Positions 43,963-53,800 of a DNA stretch of 64,000 nt are shown piece after piece. The notes beneath the pieces are model-generated. The model saw only the letters and a program-made list of their open reading frames with translations, did no database searches and was not told the origin of the DNA. Each line of letters begins with the position of its first letter. Within the stretch, counting starts at the first letter, position 1. Position numbers and translations under genes: made by a program. The DNA comes from Psychroflexus maritimus (GTDB lineage Bacteria; Bacteroidota; Bacteroidia; Flavobacteriales; Flavobacteriaceae), in NCBI RefSeq assembly GCF_011089875.1, contig NZ_JAANAS010000032.1, forward strand, positions 1 through 64,000, in the 5' to 3' direction.

Positions 43963-44924
43963 TAAATAATACCTTCTTTAATCAGGTTATGTATGTGAAC
44001 CACGCCTGCATACTTCTTATTTTCAATTGCTAATACTTGAGAAATATCATTGGTTTCCATTAATTCCAAGGCTTTAACAGCTAAGGATTGGTTATCAATA
44101 GTTTTTGGATTTTCACTCATGATGTCAATTGCTTTTAATGAGCTAAAATTGGTTGTGGTTGACAACATTCGTCTAATATCTCCATCGGTAATGATTCCTA
44201 TTACTTGATCATTTTCAATAACAGCGGTAGCCCCTAGCATGTTTTCAGAAATTGTTACAATTACTTCTTGCATACTGGCTTGAGGGGTTACTTGGGGTTT
44301 CAGGTTGTTTGTAGTTAAATCATTTACCTTTAGATAAAGTGTTTTACCTAAAGCACCGCCAGGATGAAATTTAGCAAAATCCTGACTAGAAAACCCTTTC
44401 ATTTTTAAAAGACATACAGCTAACGCATCACCAATCACTAATTGAGCGGTAGTGCTTGTAGTAGGAGCTAGATTATTAGGACAAGCTTCTTTTTCAACAA
44501 AAGCGTTTAGCACGTAATTGGCTTGTTTTCCTAAATAAGAATCTTTATTTCCAGTGATAGCTATTAATTTATTTTTAAAGTTTTTGATTAAGGGAACAAG
44601 TACTTTGATTTCGGGGGTATTTCCACTTTTAGAAATACAAATAACAATATCATCTTTTAAAATCGTTCCTAAATCGCCATGAATCGCATCGGCTGCATGC
44701 ATAAAAATAGCAGGTGTACCTGTAGAATTCATAGTAGCAACAATTTTAGTTGCTATAATGGCGCTTTTTCCAATCCCGGTAATTACCACACGTCCTTTAG
44801 AATGATATATTTCGTTTACAGCTGCTGCAAAATTAGCGTCCACTAGACTTTCAAGAACCGCTATAGACTTAGCTTGAGTAGCTATAGTTGATTTTGCTAG
44901 TGCTAAAATTTTCTCTTCTTCCAT
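43962..44924 (-). CDS. kdsD: Arabinose-5-phosphate isomerase (KpsF/GutQ family)
   Basis: Converts ribulose 5-phosphate to arabinose 5-phosphate for Kdo synthesis, feeding LPS. The 320-residue protein has an N-terminal SIS domain (about 30-170; RVVITGIGKSAIIATKIVATMNSTG and ISKSGNTPEI). A pair of CBS domains follows (about 200-320; QASMQEVIVTISENMLGATAV, IITDGDIRRML and DISQVLAIENKKYAGVVHIHNL). It is the first gene of the minus-strand operon ending in lptB, linking Kdo synthesis with LPS export. Confidence 0.92.
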   Translation of the reverse strand: MEEEKILALAKSTIATQAKSIAVLESLVDANFAAAVNEIYHSKGRVVITGIGKSAIIATKIVATMNSTGTPAIFMHAADAIHGDLGTILKDDIVICISKSGNTPEIKVLVPLIKNFKNKLIAITGNKDSYLGKQANYVLNAFVEKEACPNNLAPTTSTTAQLVIGDALAVCLLKMKGFSSQDFAKFHPGGALGKTLYLKVNDLTTNNLKPQVTPQASMQEVIVTISENMLGATAVIENDQVIGIITDGDIRRMLSTTTNFSSLKAIDIMSENPKTIDNQSLAVKALELMETNDISQVLAIENKKYAGVVHIHNLIKEGII

Positions 44925-45011
44925 AAAATATTAATTTCGCATTTGCGTAATTTAAAATAATGCGTATATTTAGAGTTGCAAATGTAATTAATTCTAAACA
45001 TTAAAAATAAA

Positions 45012-47195
45012 TTGGCACAAATCAATTTACACAAAGAACTCAAGAAGTATTTTGGCTTTGATGAGTTCAAAGGTTTACAGGAAGAAGTAATAAAAAGCAT
45101 AGTAAAGAACAATGATACTTTTGTTATTATGCCCACTGGCGGAGGAAAATCCTTGTGTTATCAACTCCCCGCTTTAATAAAAGACGGAACAGCTATTGTA
45201 GTTTCTCCTTTAATTGCCTTAATGAAAAACCAGGTAGATGTAATAAGGAGCATATCAGACCATGAAGGTGTTGCTCATGTACTCAATTCTTCTTTGAATA
45301 AAACGCAAGTTAAGCAAGTTAAAAGCGATATAGAAAGCGGAATTACAAAGTTACTTTACGTAGCTCCAGAATCTTTAACAAAAGAAGAGTATGTTGATTT
45401 TTTAAAGCAACAAGAAATCTCCTTTTTAGCTATTGATGAAGCCCACTGTATTTCTGAATGGGGCCACGATTTTAGACCAGAATACAGAAATCTAAGAAAA
45501 ATAATAGGTAGAATTGGTGATAATATACCTATTATTGGACTCACAGCAACCGCTACTCCTAAGGTTCAAGAAGATATTATCAAAAACCTTGGAATGAAAA
45601 ATGCCAATACGTTTAAAGCTTCTTTTAACCGCCCTAATTTATATTATGAAATTAGACCTAAAACTGCTAATGTAGATATAGACATCATAAAGTTTGTGAA
45701 ACAAAATAGTGGGAAAAGCGGAATTATTTATTGTTTGAGCCGGAAGCGTGTTGAAGAACTTGCGCAAACCTTACAAGTTAATGGTGTAGATGCAATTCCT
45801 TATCACGCTGGATTAGACGCTAAAACAAGAGCAAAACATCAAGATATGTTTTTGATGGAGGATGCTCATGTTGTGGTTGCCACAATTGCTTTTGGAATGG
45901 GAATTGATAAGCCAGACGTTCGTTTTGTGATTCATAATGATATACCTAAAAGTATTGAGAGTTATTATCAAGAAACTGGTAGAGCAGGAAGAGATGGAGG
46001 AGAAGGCCATTGTTTAGCTTATTATTCGTATAAAGATGTTGAAAAATTAGAAAAGTTTATGAGTGGTAAACCACTCGCTGAACAAGAAGTAGGACATGCT
46101 CTTTTACAAGAAATTGTTGCTTTTGCTGAAAGTTCTATTTCTAGAAGAAAGTTTATACTTCATTATTTTGGAGAAGAGTTTGATAACGAAACCGGCGAAG
46201 GTGGTGATATGGACGATAATGCACGTTATCCAAAAAAACAAAAAGAAGCTAAAGATGATGTAATTTTATTAATTAACGCAGTTAATGAAACTGGCGAAAT
46301 TTATAAAAGCAAAGAATTAGTCAATACCATAATTGGAAAGGTAAACGCCTTGATAAAGGCCCACAAAGCCAACGAAAAAGAAATTTTTGGTAAGGGAAAA
46401 GACCAACCTAAAGAATATTGGATGGCTTTAAGTCGTCAAGTTATTGTTGCTGGCCTGTTGAAAAAAGAAATAGAATCTTACGGTGTTTTAAAAATAACTG
46501 AAAAAGGACATAAGTTTTTAGAACATCCCACTTCATTTATGATGACCGAAGACCATAGCTTTCATGAAAATCAAGCACCAGTAGCAACAAATACAGGAGG
46601 TGGTACAGACCCTCAGCTGTTAAAAATGCTCAAAAGTTTAAGAAAGCAAGTGGCCAGCCAAAAAAGTGTGCCTCCTTTTGTGGTTTTTCAAGATCCTTCG
46701 TTAGAAGATATGGCTTTAAAATACCCAATATCTATTGAAGAATTAGTAAACATACATGGAGTAGGTGAGAGTAAAGCTAGAAAATTTGGTAAAAAGTTTA
46801 TTGAGCTAATCAATACCTATGTAAAAGAAAATGAAATTATGCGTGCAGAAGACCTAGTAGTAAAATCTACTGGTGCTAATTCTTCACTGAAACTTTACAT
46901 TATTCAAAATGTTGACAGAAAGCTACCGCTAAATGATATTGCCGATGGAAAAGGAATGTCCATGACCGAATTTATTGATGAAATGGAAGCTATTGTATAT
47001 TCAGGCACTAAATTAAATATTAATTATTGGATTGACGATGTGTTGGATGAAGATCAACAAGAAGAAATACACGAGTATTTTTTAGATGCAGAATCAGATA
47101 GTATCAATGAGGCTTTAGAAGAATTTGATGGCGATTATGATGAGGAGGAATTAAGATTGTATCGATTAAAATTCATTAGCGAAGTAGCTAACTAA
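45012..47195 (+). CDS. recQ: ATP-dependent DNA helicase RecQ
   Basis: A 727-residue 3'-5' helicase in recombination repair. It starts at TTG 45012. Walker A MPTGGGKSLCYQLP, the DEAH-type box AIDEAHCISEWGHDFRPEYR (RecQ aromatic loop) and motif VI QETGRAGRDGG are intact. The zinc and winged-helix region follows, then an HRDC domain (PPFVVFQDPSLEDMALKYP, then VHGVGESKARKFG-like IHGVGESKARKFG). The acidic C-terminal ~110 residues form the extra domain seen in Bacteroidota RecQ. It diverges from kdsD by 87 nt. Confidence 0.94.
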   Translation: MAQINLHKELKKYFGFDEFKGLQEEVIKSIVKNNDTFVIMPTGGGKSLCYQLPALIKDGTAIVVSPLIALMKNQVDVIRSISDHEGVAHVLNSSLNKTQVKQVKSDIESGITKLLYVAPESLTKEEYVDFLKQQEISFLAIDEAHCISEWGHDFRPEYRNLRKIIGRIGDNIPIIGLTATATPKVQEDIIKNLGMKNANTFKASFNRPNLYYEIRPKTANVDIDIIKFVKQNSGKSGIIYCLSRKRVEELAQTLQVNGVDAIPYHAGLDAKTRAKHQDMFLMEDAHVVVATIAFGMGIDKPDVRFVIHNDIPKSIESYYQETGRAGRDGGEGHCLAYYSYKDVEKLEKFMSGKPLAEQEVGHALLQEIVAFAESSISRRKFILHYFGEEFDNETGEGGDMDDNARYPKKQKEAKDDVILLINAVNETGEIYKSKELVNTIIGKVNALIKAHKANEKEIFGKGKDQPKEYWMALSRQVIVAGLLKKEIESYGVLKITEKGHKFLEHPTSFMMTEDHSFHENQAPVATNTGGGTDPQLLKMLKSLRKQVASQKSVPPFVVFQDPSLEDMALKYPISIEELVNIHGVGESKARKFGKKFIELINTYVKENEIMRAEDLVVKSTGANSSLKLYIIQNVDRKLPLNDIADGKGMSMTEFIDEMEAIVYSGTKLNINYWIDDVLDEDQQEEIHEYFLDAESDSINEALEEFDGDYDEEELRLYRLKFISEVAN

Positions 47196-47308
47196 TTAAG
47201 CTCATTCATTTGTACTATTTATTTTTTAAACAGATTCATTTATAATCTTTCGCATTTACAATCGTTTTTATTATGTCAAATTATTCAATTTAGGTTAAAA
47301 ATAAACTC

Positions 47309-50300
47309 ATGAAACTACATATTTTTAAGATTTGTACCCTTGTATTACTTTTTGGAAACCTACTAACGGCACAACAATCTGAATCAAACCTTAGCGAGAT
47401 TTCAGACTTTCAAAGAGGTTTAGAATTATACAATAAAGAACAGTATTTGGCTGCTCAAAAATTATTTAAAGAAGTTCAACTTAAAACTTCAAAGCACCAA
47501 CTTAAATCGAATGCAGAGTTTTATGAAGCACAATCAATGCTAAAGCTTAATCATCCAAAAGCCGCTTTAGTAATGGAGCAATTTATTCGAGAAAATCCTA
47601 CAAGTAATAAACGTAACAATGCAATTTACGCCTTAGGAAACTATTATTTTTTGCAATCGGACTTTAAAAAGGCAAGACGCTATTTTGCTTCAACCGACAC
47701 TTATTTACTAGCACGTGAAGAAAAAGTAGCCTATAATTTTCAATATGGTTACACACTTTTTAAAACGGGTAGCGAAGATAAAGCCGAAAACTTTTTAAAA
47801 CGTGTTAGTAAAAATAAAGAATACGCTAATCAAGCCAATTATTACTTAGGTTTTATAGCTTACGAAAACAATGATTATAAAGCTGCAGAAAGTTATTTTG
47901 AGGCTACCGATTTAGATCAAGTGAGCAAAAACACTTCTTATGTTCAGGCAGACATGAAATTTAAAAAAGGGAATTTTCAAGAAGCCATAGATTTAGCTTC
48001 AACTTATCTTGAACAAGCTAACCCAAGAGAACGCAGCGATTTAAATAAAATTATTGGAGAGAGTCATTTCAACTTAAAACAATACAACGAAGCTATTCCT
48101 TATTTAAATGAATATAAAGGAGAACGCGGAAAATGGAACAATACAGATTATTACCAACTTGGATTTGCTTACTTCAAGCAAAATGATTTTGAAAAAGCAA
48201 TTTCTGAATTTAATAAGATTTTAGGAGGTGATAATGAAATAGCACAAAATGCTTATTATCACTTGGGGAAATCGTATTTAGAATTAGAGAAAAATAATCA
48301 GGCTCTTAATGCATTTAAAAATGCTTATGAGATGGATTTTAATGAAAAAATAAAAAGAGAATCCCACCTTAATTACGCTAAATTAAGCTATCAAGTAGGA
48401 AATCCTTACACAAGCGTGCATGAAGTATTAATAAGTTTTATGGAAGCCTATCCAGAAGCTGATGAAATCGAAGACTTAGGAGAGCTTTTAATTGACGCTT
48501 ACATCAGTGCAAAAAATTATGAAAGCGCTATTCAACTTTTGGAAGGAAGCACAGATTATAATGACAAAGTAGCTTATCAAAAAGTAACCTACTTATATGC
48601 AGTTGAACTTTTTAAAGACGACTTGTTAAGCGATGCTAAAATCTATTTTGACAAATCGTTAAGCCAGCGTTTAGAAGCAACATACACAGCAAAAGCTACC
48701 TATTGGAAAGCGGAGGTTGATTATTTAAAAGCTGATTACAAAGAGGCTATTATTGGTTTTAAAGAATTTGAAAGGATGAATGCTTCAAAAAATACGAATG
48801 AGTTTAAACATATTGATTATAATCTTGGCTATAGTTATTTTAAGAATAAAAATTATGCCAAAGCTCAAGTCCATTTTGATAGATTTTCTAAACAAAAATC
48901 TACCAAAGCCATGAATTATGATGCTTATGTTCGACTTGGTGATAGCTATTTTGGACAAGGTAAATATTGGCCTGCCATGGAATCTTATAATGAAGCATTA
49001 GCTATTGGTTCGCCAAAAAGTGATTACGCATTCTACCAAAAGGCTTATTCTTACGGATTTGTTGATCGAAATAATAAAAAGATTAAAGAGCTAACTAATT
49101 TTGTTAATCAATTTCCTAAATCACAGTACCTAGATAATGCTTATTACGAGCTAGGAAATACTTATGTTGCAGAAAACCAAGATCAAAAAGGCTTACAGGC
49201 TTATCAAAACTTAATTACGAAATTACCTAACTCAAGACTTTTGCCTAGGGCTTTATCTAAACAAGGATTAATTCATTATAATAATAATCAGTATGACAAG
49301 GCTTTATCTAAACTAAAATTATTGGTAGAAGACCATCCAGAATCAGAACAAGCTACTCAGGCGGTTAATACTGTTCGTTTGATTTACATAGATATGGATC
49401 AACCAGAACTTTATGCCACTTGGGTTAATGATTTAGATTTTATTGAAGTGGAAGATGCCGACTTAGATAACACTACTTTTGAAGCTGCTGAAAATTCATT
49501 TTTAAATGGAAATAGTGATCGTGCTATCTCAGGGTTTAAAAAGTATTTAAATCAGTTTCCTAAAGGAATTCATTCCTTGAAATCAAATTTCTACTTAGCT
49601 CAGTTGCTATATAATGCAGATCAAAAAGACGAAAGTTTACCTTATTATAAAAATGTTTATGAGGCTTCTTTCAACGAATTTTCTGAACAAAGCATGAATA
49701 GACTTGCTCAAATATATCTAGGAAATGACAATTACCAAGAAGCAATTCCTGTTCTTGAAAAACTAGAACAAAATGCAGAGTTTAAGCAAAACATTGTTTT
49801 TGCCAAAACTAATTTAATGAAAGCTTATTATTCAACCGAAGATTTCAATAAGACGCTAGATTATGCCGATCAAGTTTTAGTTATGAGTGGAGTAGAAGAA
49901 CGTGCCTTAAACGATGCGCGCATTTTTAAAGCCCGAGCAGCCATGGCTACTGAAGATTTTTCAACAGCAAGAAAAGCCTATCAGTTGGTTTTTGAAAATG
50001 CCTCAGGAAGCCGAGCTGCAGAAGCTCTTTACTACGAATCTTTTTTTCAACACAAAGAAGGGAACTACGAAGATTCGAATGAAAGCATCCAACTCTTAAC
50101 TAAAGATTTTTCGAGGTATCGCGAATTTGCATTTAAATCGCTTGTGCTTTGGGCAAAGAATTTCCGTGCCTTAGATGATGCTTTTCAAGCCAATTATATT
50201 CTTGAAAACGTAATTAAAAATGCTTCAAAATATCCAGAAATTGTTCAAGAAGCAGAAAAAGAACTAGCTGAATTGAATAACGAGCAATCTAAAACAAACG

Positions 50301-50368
50301 CCTCTTTAGAAACTGAAGCTAATGATGCAGAGAAAGTTGAAGGAAATAAAGATACTAATGACGAATAA
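47309..50368 (+). CDS. Large exported tetratricopeptide-repeat protein
   Basis: A 1019-residue protein. Signal peptide ~1-21 (TLVLLFGNLLTAQ). Nearly the whole chain then consists of TPR-like helix pairs, e.g. FQRGLELYNKEQYLAAQKLFKEV, YYLGFIAYENNDYKAAESYFE, YYQLGFAYFKQNDFEKAISEFNKI and YYELGNTYVAENQDQKGLQAYQNL. It has an acidic tail. TPR arrays of this length in the periplasm or outer membrane usually hold protein assemblies. It lies downstream of recQ with its own intergenic gap (113 nt). Specific partners are unknown. Confidence 0.85.
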   Translation: MKLHIFKICTLVLLFGNLLTAQQSESNLSEISDFQRGLELYNKEQYLAAQKLFKEVQLKTSKHQLKSNAEFYEAQSMLKLNHPKAALVMEQFIRENPTSNKRNNAIYALGNYYFLQSDFKKARRYFASTDTYLLAREEKVAYNFQYGYTLFKTGSEDKAENFLKRVSKNKEYANQANYYLGFIAYENNDYKAAESYFEATDLDQVSKNTSYVQADMKFKKGNFQEAIDLASTYLEQANPRERSDLNKIIGESHFNLKQYNEAIPYLNEYKGERGKWNNTDYYQLGFAYFKQNDFEKAISEFNKILGGDNEIAQNAYYHLGKSYLELEKNNQALNAFKNAYEMDFNEKIKRESHLNYAKLSYQVGNPYTSVHEVLISFMEAYPEADEIEDLGELLIDAYISAKNYESAIQLLEGSTDYNDKVAYQKVTYLYAVELFKDDLLSDAKIYFDKSLSQRLEATYTAKATYWKAEVDYLKADYKEAIIGFKEFERMNASKNTNEFKHIDYNLGYSYFKNKNYAKAQVHFDRFSKQKSTKAMNYDAYVRLGDSYFGQGKYWPAMESYNEALAIGSPKSDYAFYQKAYSYGFVDRNNKKIKELTNFVNQFPKSQYLDNAYYELGNTYVAENQDQKGLQAYQNLITKLPNSRLLPRALSKQGLIHYNNNQYDKALSKLKLLVEDHPESEQATQAVNTVRLIYIDMDQPELYATWVNDLDFIEVEDADLDNTTFEAAENSFLNGNSDRAISGFKKYLNQFPKGIHSLKSNFYLAQLLYNADQKDESLPYYKNVYEASFNEFSEQSMNRLAQIYLGNDNYQEAIPVLEKLEQNAEFKQNIVFAKTNLMKAYYSTEDFNKTLDYADQVLVMSGVEERALNDARIFKARAAMATEDFSTARKAYQLVFENASGSRAAEALYYESFFQHKEGNYEDSNESIQLLTKDFSRYREFAFKSLVLWAKNFRALDDAFQANYILENVIKNASKYPEIVQEAEKELAELNNEQSKTNASLETEANDAEKVEGNKDTNDE

Positions 50369-50549
50369 CTATCACATCAGATAAACCAATTAGTTTAATT
50401 TGCGCTTTTTTGGAACTGTATTTTGTTTGATTTTTTCCTATGAGTACTTAGATGTTGTGATACTAATAACTGGTATAAATATAAGTTGATAAAAATGTAA
50501 AACTGAAATTATAAGAACTATAGTTTTAATTTTCAATAAAATTAGAAAA
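50369..50549. other. Non-coding left edge of the restriction-modification island
   Basis: About 180 nt of AT-rich sequence with no clear promoter or terminator. It precedes the antitoxin-like fragment at 50550. Confidence 0.4.
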
Positions 50550-50661
50550 ATGCGCAGTTTAACAATTTTAAATAAAATATTAGACCGGTATTTTGGTTAT
50601 TTAAAAATCCTTGACAATACAACTAAAAAGAATTTAATAATAAAGTTGACAAAATCTTTAG
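50550..50661 (+). pseudogene. Possible 5' fragment of a small antitoxin gene
   Basis: The open frame from ATG 50550 begins RSLTILNKILDRYFGYLKILD and NTTKKNLIIKLTKSL. This resembles, from memory, the N-terminus of small Bacteroidota antitoxins found ahead of PIN-domain toxins. After about residue 37 the similarity stops abruptly and the frame runs into the hairpin sequence at 50693. No toxin follows; the restriction-modification gene does. It is best read as a remnant cut by the arrival of the island (inference). Confidence 0.45.
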
Positions 50662-50692
50662 TTCTCTGCAAGCTGAAACCAGCCGCACGAAT

Positions 50693-50770
50693 AGCACATT
50701 TGGTTTTTCCCAACGCTACATCCAATGCTTAAAAAACCAAATTAGCTGTTTTGCCTTTGCGCTGAATGAA
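50693..50770. repeat. Hairpin upstream of the IIG gene with 11-bp direct repeat
   Basis: agcacatttggttttt (50693-50708) pairs with aaaaaccaaattagct (50732-50747) at 14 of 16 positions. CGCTGAATGAA follows at 50760-50770 and occurs again at 54558-54568, on the other side of the restriction-modification gene and likewise just after a hairpin. Confidence 0.6.
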
Positions 50771-50809
50771 AAATACTATATTGTGAAAGAAAAAAACAAC
50801 AATTCATAA

Positions 50810-53800
50810 ATGCAAATATTTCAAAAATCTGTAATTCAAAAACACGTCAATAATCTTGATAAAGAGAAAGTTGATAAAGCTTTCGATATATTTCAGGAGA
50901 ATTATAATCAAGCGAAAATTGAGCAAATAAAAACGCTGAAAGAAGAAGAATATCAAGATGGATTTTTTAGAGACATTTTTGTTGATGTTTTAGGTTACAC
51001 ACTTCGACCAGATGAAAACTTTAATTTACAGCGTGAATATAAAAACCAATCTGATGGAAAAAAAGCGGATGGAGCGATTCTAAAAGATGAAAATGCAATT
51101 GCAGTTATTGAGTTAAAATCAACCAAAACAAAGGATTTAACTAAAATCACTCAACAAGCTTTTAACTATAAAAACAATCAACCAGATTGTAAATTCATTA
51201 TTACTTCAAACTTTCAAAAACTTCGATTTTACATTGATTATTCTAACGAATACGAAGAGTTTGATTTGTTTGCAATGGAACGTGAAAAATTCAATCTGTT
51301 GTATTTAATACTTCACAAAGACAGTATTTTTAAGGGTTTACCAATTCAACTTAAAAAAGAAACTCAATTTCATGAGAAAGAAGTTTCAGAAGAACTTTAT
51401 AAAGACTATTCAAATTTTAAAAGCAAACTTTTTGACAACCTAATCTTAAATCATCCAGAAGAAGATAAGTTGTTGCTTTTCAAAAAATCTCAAAAACTTT
51501 TAGACCGTTTTTTATTCATTCTTTTTGCAGAAGATAGCGGATTGCTACCGCCAAATTCAATTCCAAGAATGATAAAGCGTTATGAAATTTTAAAGGAAGA
51601 AGACGCTTATAAACCAATTTACGAGATTTTTAAACAGTATTTTGGTTATATGAATATTGGCAGAAAAGGTAAAAAGGAAACTGACGATATTCCAGCTTAT
51701 AATGGTGGTTTATTCTACGAAGACAAAACATTAAACGACTTTAAAATTGATGATGAAGTTTTAATAGATGATTTAAAAAAGCTTTCAACATACGATTTTA
51801 ATTCTGAAGTGGATGTCAATATTTTAGGACAGATTTTTGAACATTCACTTAACGAAATAGAAGAAGTTACAGCAGAAATTGAAGGCATAATTTCTGACCA
51901 AAAACGCAGCAAACGAAAAAAAGACGGTGTTTTTTACACACCGAAATATATCACCACTTACATAGTTACTAACACCATAGGAAAACTTTGTATTGATAAG
52001 AAAAAAGAACTTGATATTGAAGAAATTGAATTTGACAATACATTTTTAAAAGCTGATAAATCCTTAAGCGTAAAAGGTGGAAAACTTTATAAGAAATTAA
52101 CTACTTATAAAACTTGGCTAACCGAGTTAAAAATAATTGATCCAGCATGTGGAAGTGGTGCATTTTTAAATCAAGCTTTAAATTTCCTTATCGAAGAACA
52201 TGAAAAAATAGATGATATTATTGCAGAGCTAACAAACTCAACTTTTCGTCTCTTTGATACAGATAAAAACATTCTAGAAAACAATCTTTTTGGAGTAGAT
52301 ATAAATGAAGAAAGTGTTGAAATTGCTCAGCTTTCACTTTGGTTAAGAACAGCAAAAAAAGATCGCAAACTTTCTAAATTAAACAATAATATAAAATGCG
52401 GGAATTCACTTTTACAGTCTGATTTTGATTGGTATAAAAAATTTCCACAGGTTTTTAAAGAAAAAAACAAAAAACTATATCATATTACAACAGCAATTCA
52501 CGATAGTCGAACCTCCAAAAGGATGATAGACTATAAAGTGCGACAAAAAAGAGAAATGGGTACAAACCCATACCCGAACATCATTTATTTCACAAAAGAA
52601 GAAGATTTAATCATTACAGAGACTATTGCAGATATTGTAAATAAAGACCATTTAAAACTTGTGGCATTTAATATCTGCGCCGATCATATGCATCTATTAA
52701 TCGCTTGTGATATAAATGAAGTCGCATCCATCATGCAAAAAATAAAATCTATCACTGCAAAGCGTGTAAATGATGCAAGGTACTTTACAAGGGGTCATGA
52801 ACCCTTGCAGAAAAGTCATGACCCCTTGCATAATAAAGAAAAAAATCGCAAACCTGTATGGCAGCAAAAATACAGTGCTCCTAAAGAAATAAAGAGTGAA
52901 GAACAATTACAAAACACAATTACCTACATACAAAACAACAGAACTAAACATCAATTACCACAACACGATGAGAAGATAGAACATATCATAGACAAAATGT
53001 GTTGTTCTATTGATGAAGCTCTTGAGCCTGAATTTACAGGCGGTTTTGACGTGGTTATTGGAAATCCGCCATACATAAAAGAATATACCAATAAACAAGC
53101 TTTTGATGGTTTACGGGATTTACCTTCCTACCAAGGTAAAATGGATTTATGGTATATGTTTGGTGATTTAGCGTTAGACATTGTGAAAAAAGATTATGGT
53201 TTGATTGGCTACATTGCGCCAAATAATTGGATTACCAATGATGGCGCATCAAAGTTTAGAAATATTGTACTTAACAAAGGTAAGATTACTGAATTTATAG
53301 ATTTTGGAGATTTTAAAGTGTTTGATTCGGCAGGAATTCAGACAATGATTTACATAATGCAACGCTCTGATAATAATAAAAACTACAATTTTAATTTCTC
53401 GAAAGTAATTGACAGCAAAATAAAACACGAAGATGCGCAATTGTTTTTAGAGAAAGTTGCTGATGACAAATACGAATATTTTAATTCTAACATCATCAAA
53501 GAAGAATTGATAAACCAACCAATTACTTTTATAAATGCAGAACTCAATTTGATAATTGAGAAAATAAAGAATAAAGAAAATTTCAATTTAGAATCTAAAG
53601 AAATTGCTTCAGGTATTGACTTATTGCAAGATTTCGTTAATAAGAAACATAAAGAGGTACTTGAAAATGTAGAAGTTGGAGACGGTATTTTTAATTTAAG
53701 CCAGTCGGAATATGATAATTTGAATCTTTCCATAAATGAAAAAGATTTAATAAAACCATTTTATACCACGAGCGAATTACAACAATACTATGGTAATCCA

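Noticed and set aside
50550-50732. The 60-aa frame as an intact gene
   Set aside because: Only its first ~37 residues look protein-like; the remainder reads through the hairpin region, and it has no evident promoter.
52475-53000. An IS200/IS605-type insertion interrupting the IIG gene
   Set aside because: The transposase-like segment is in frame, without its own start, stop or element ends, and the reading frame continues into motif IV. It is treated as a domain insertion.
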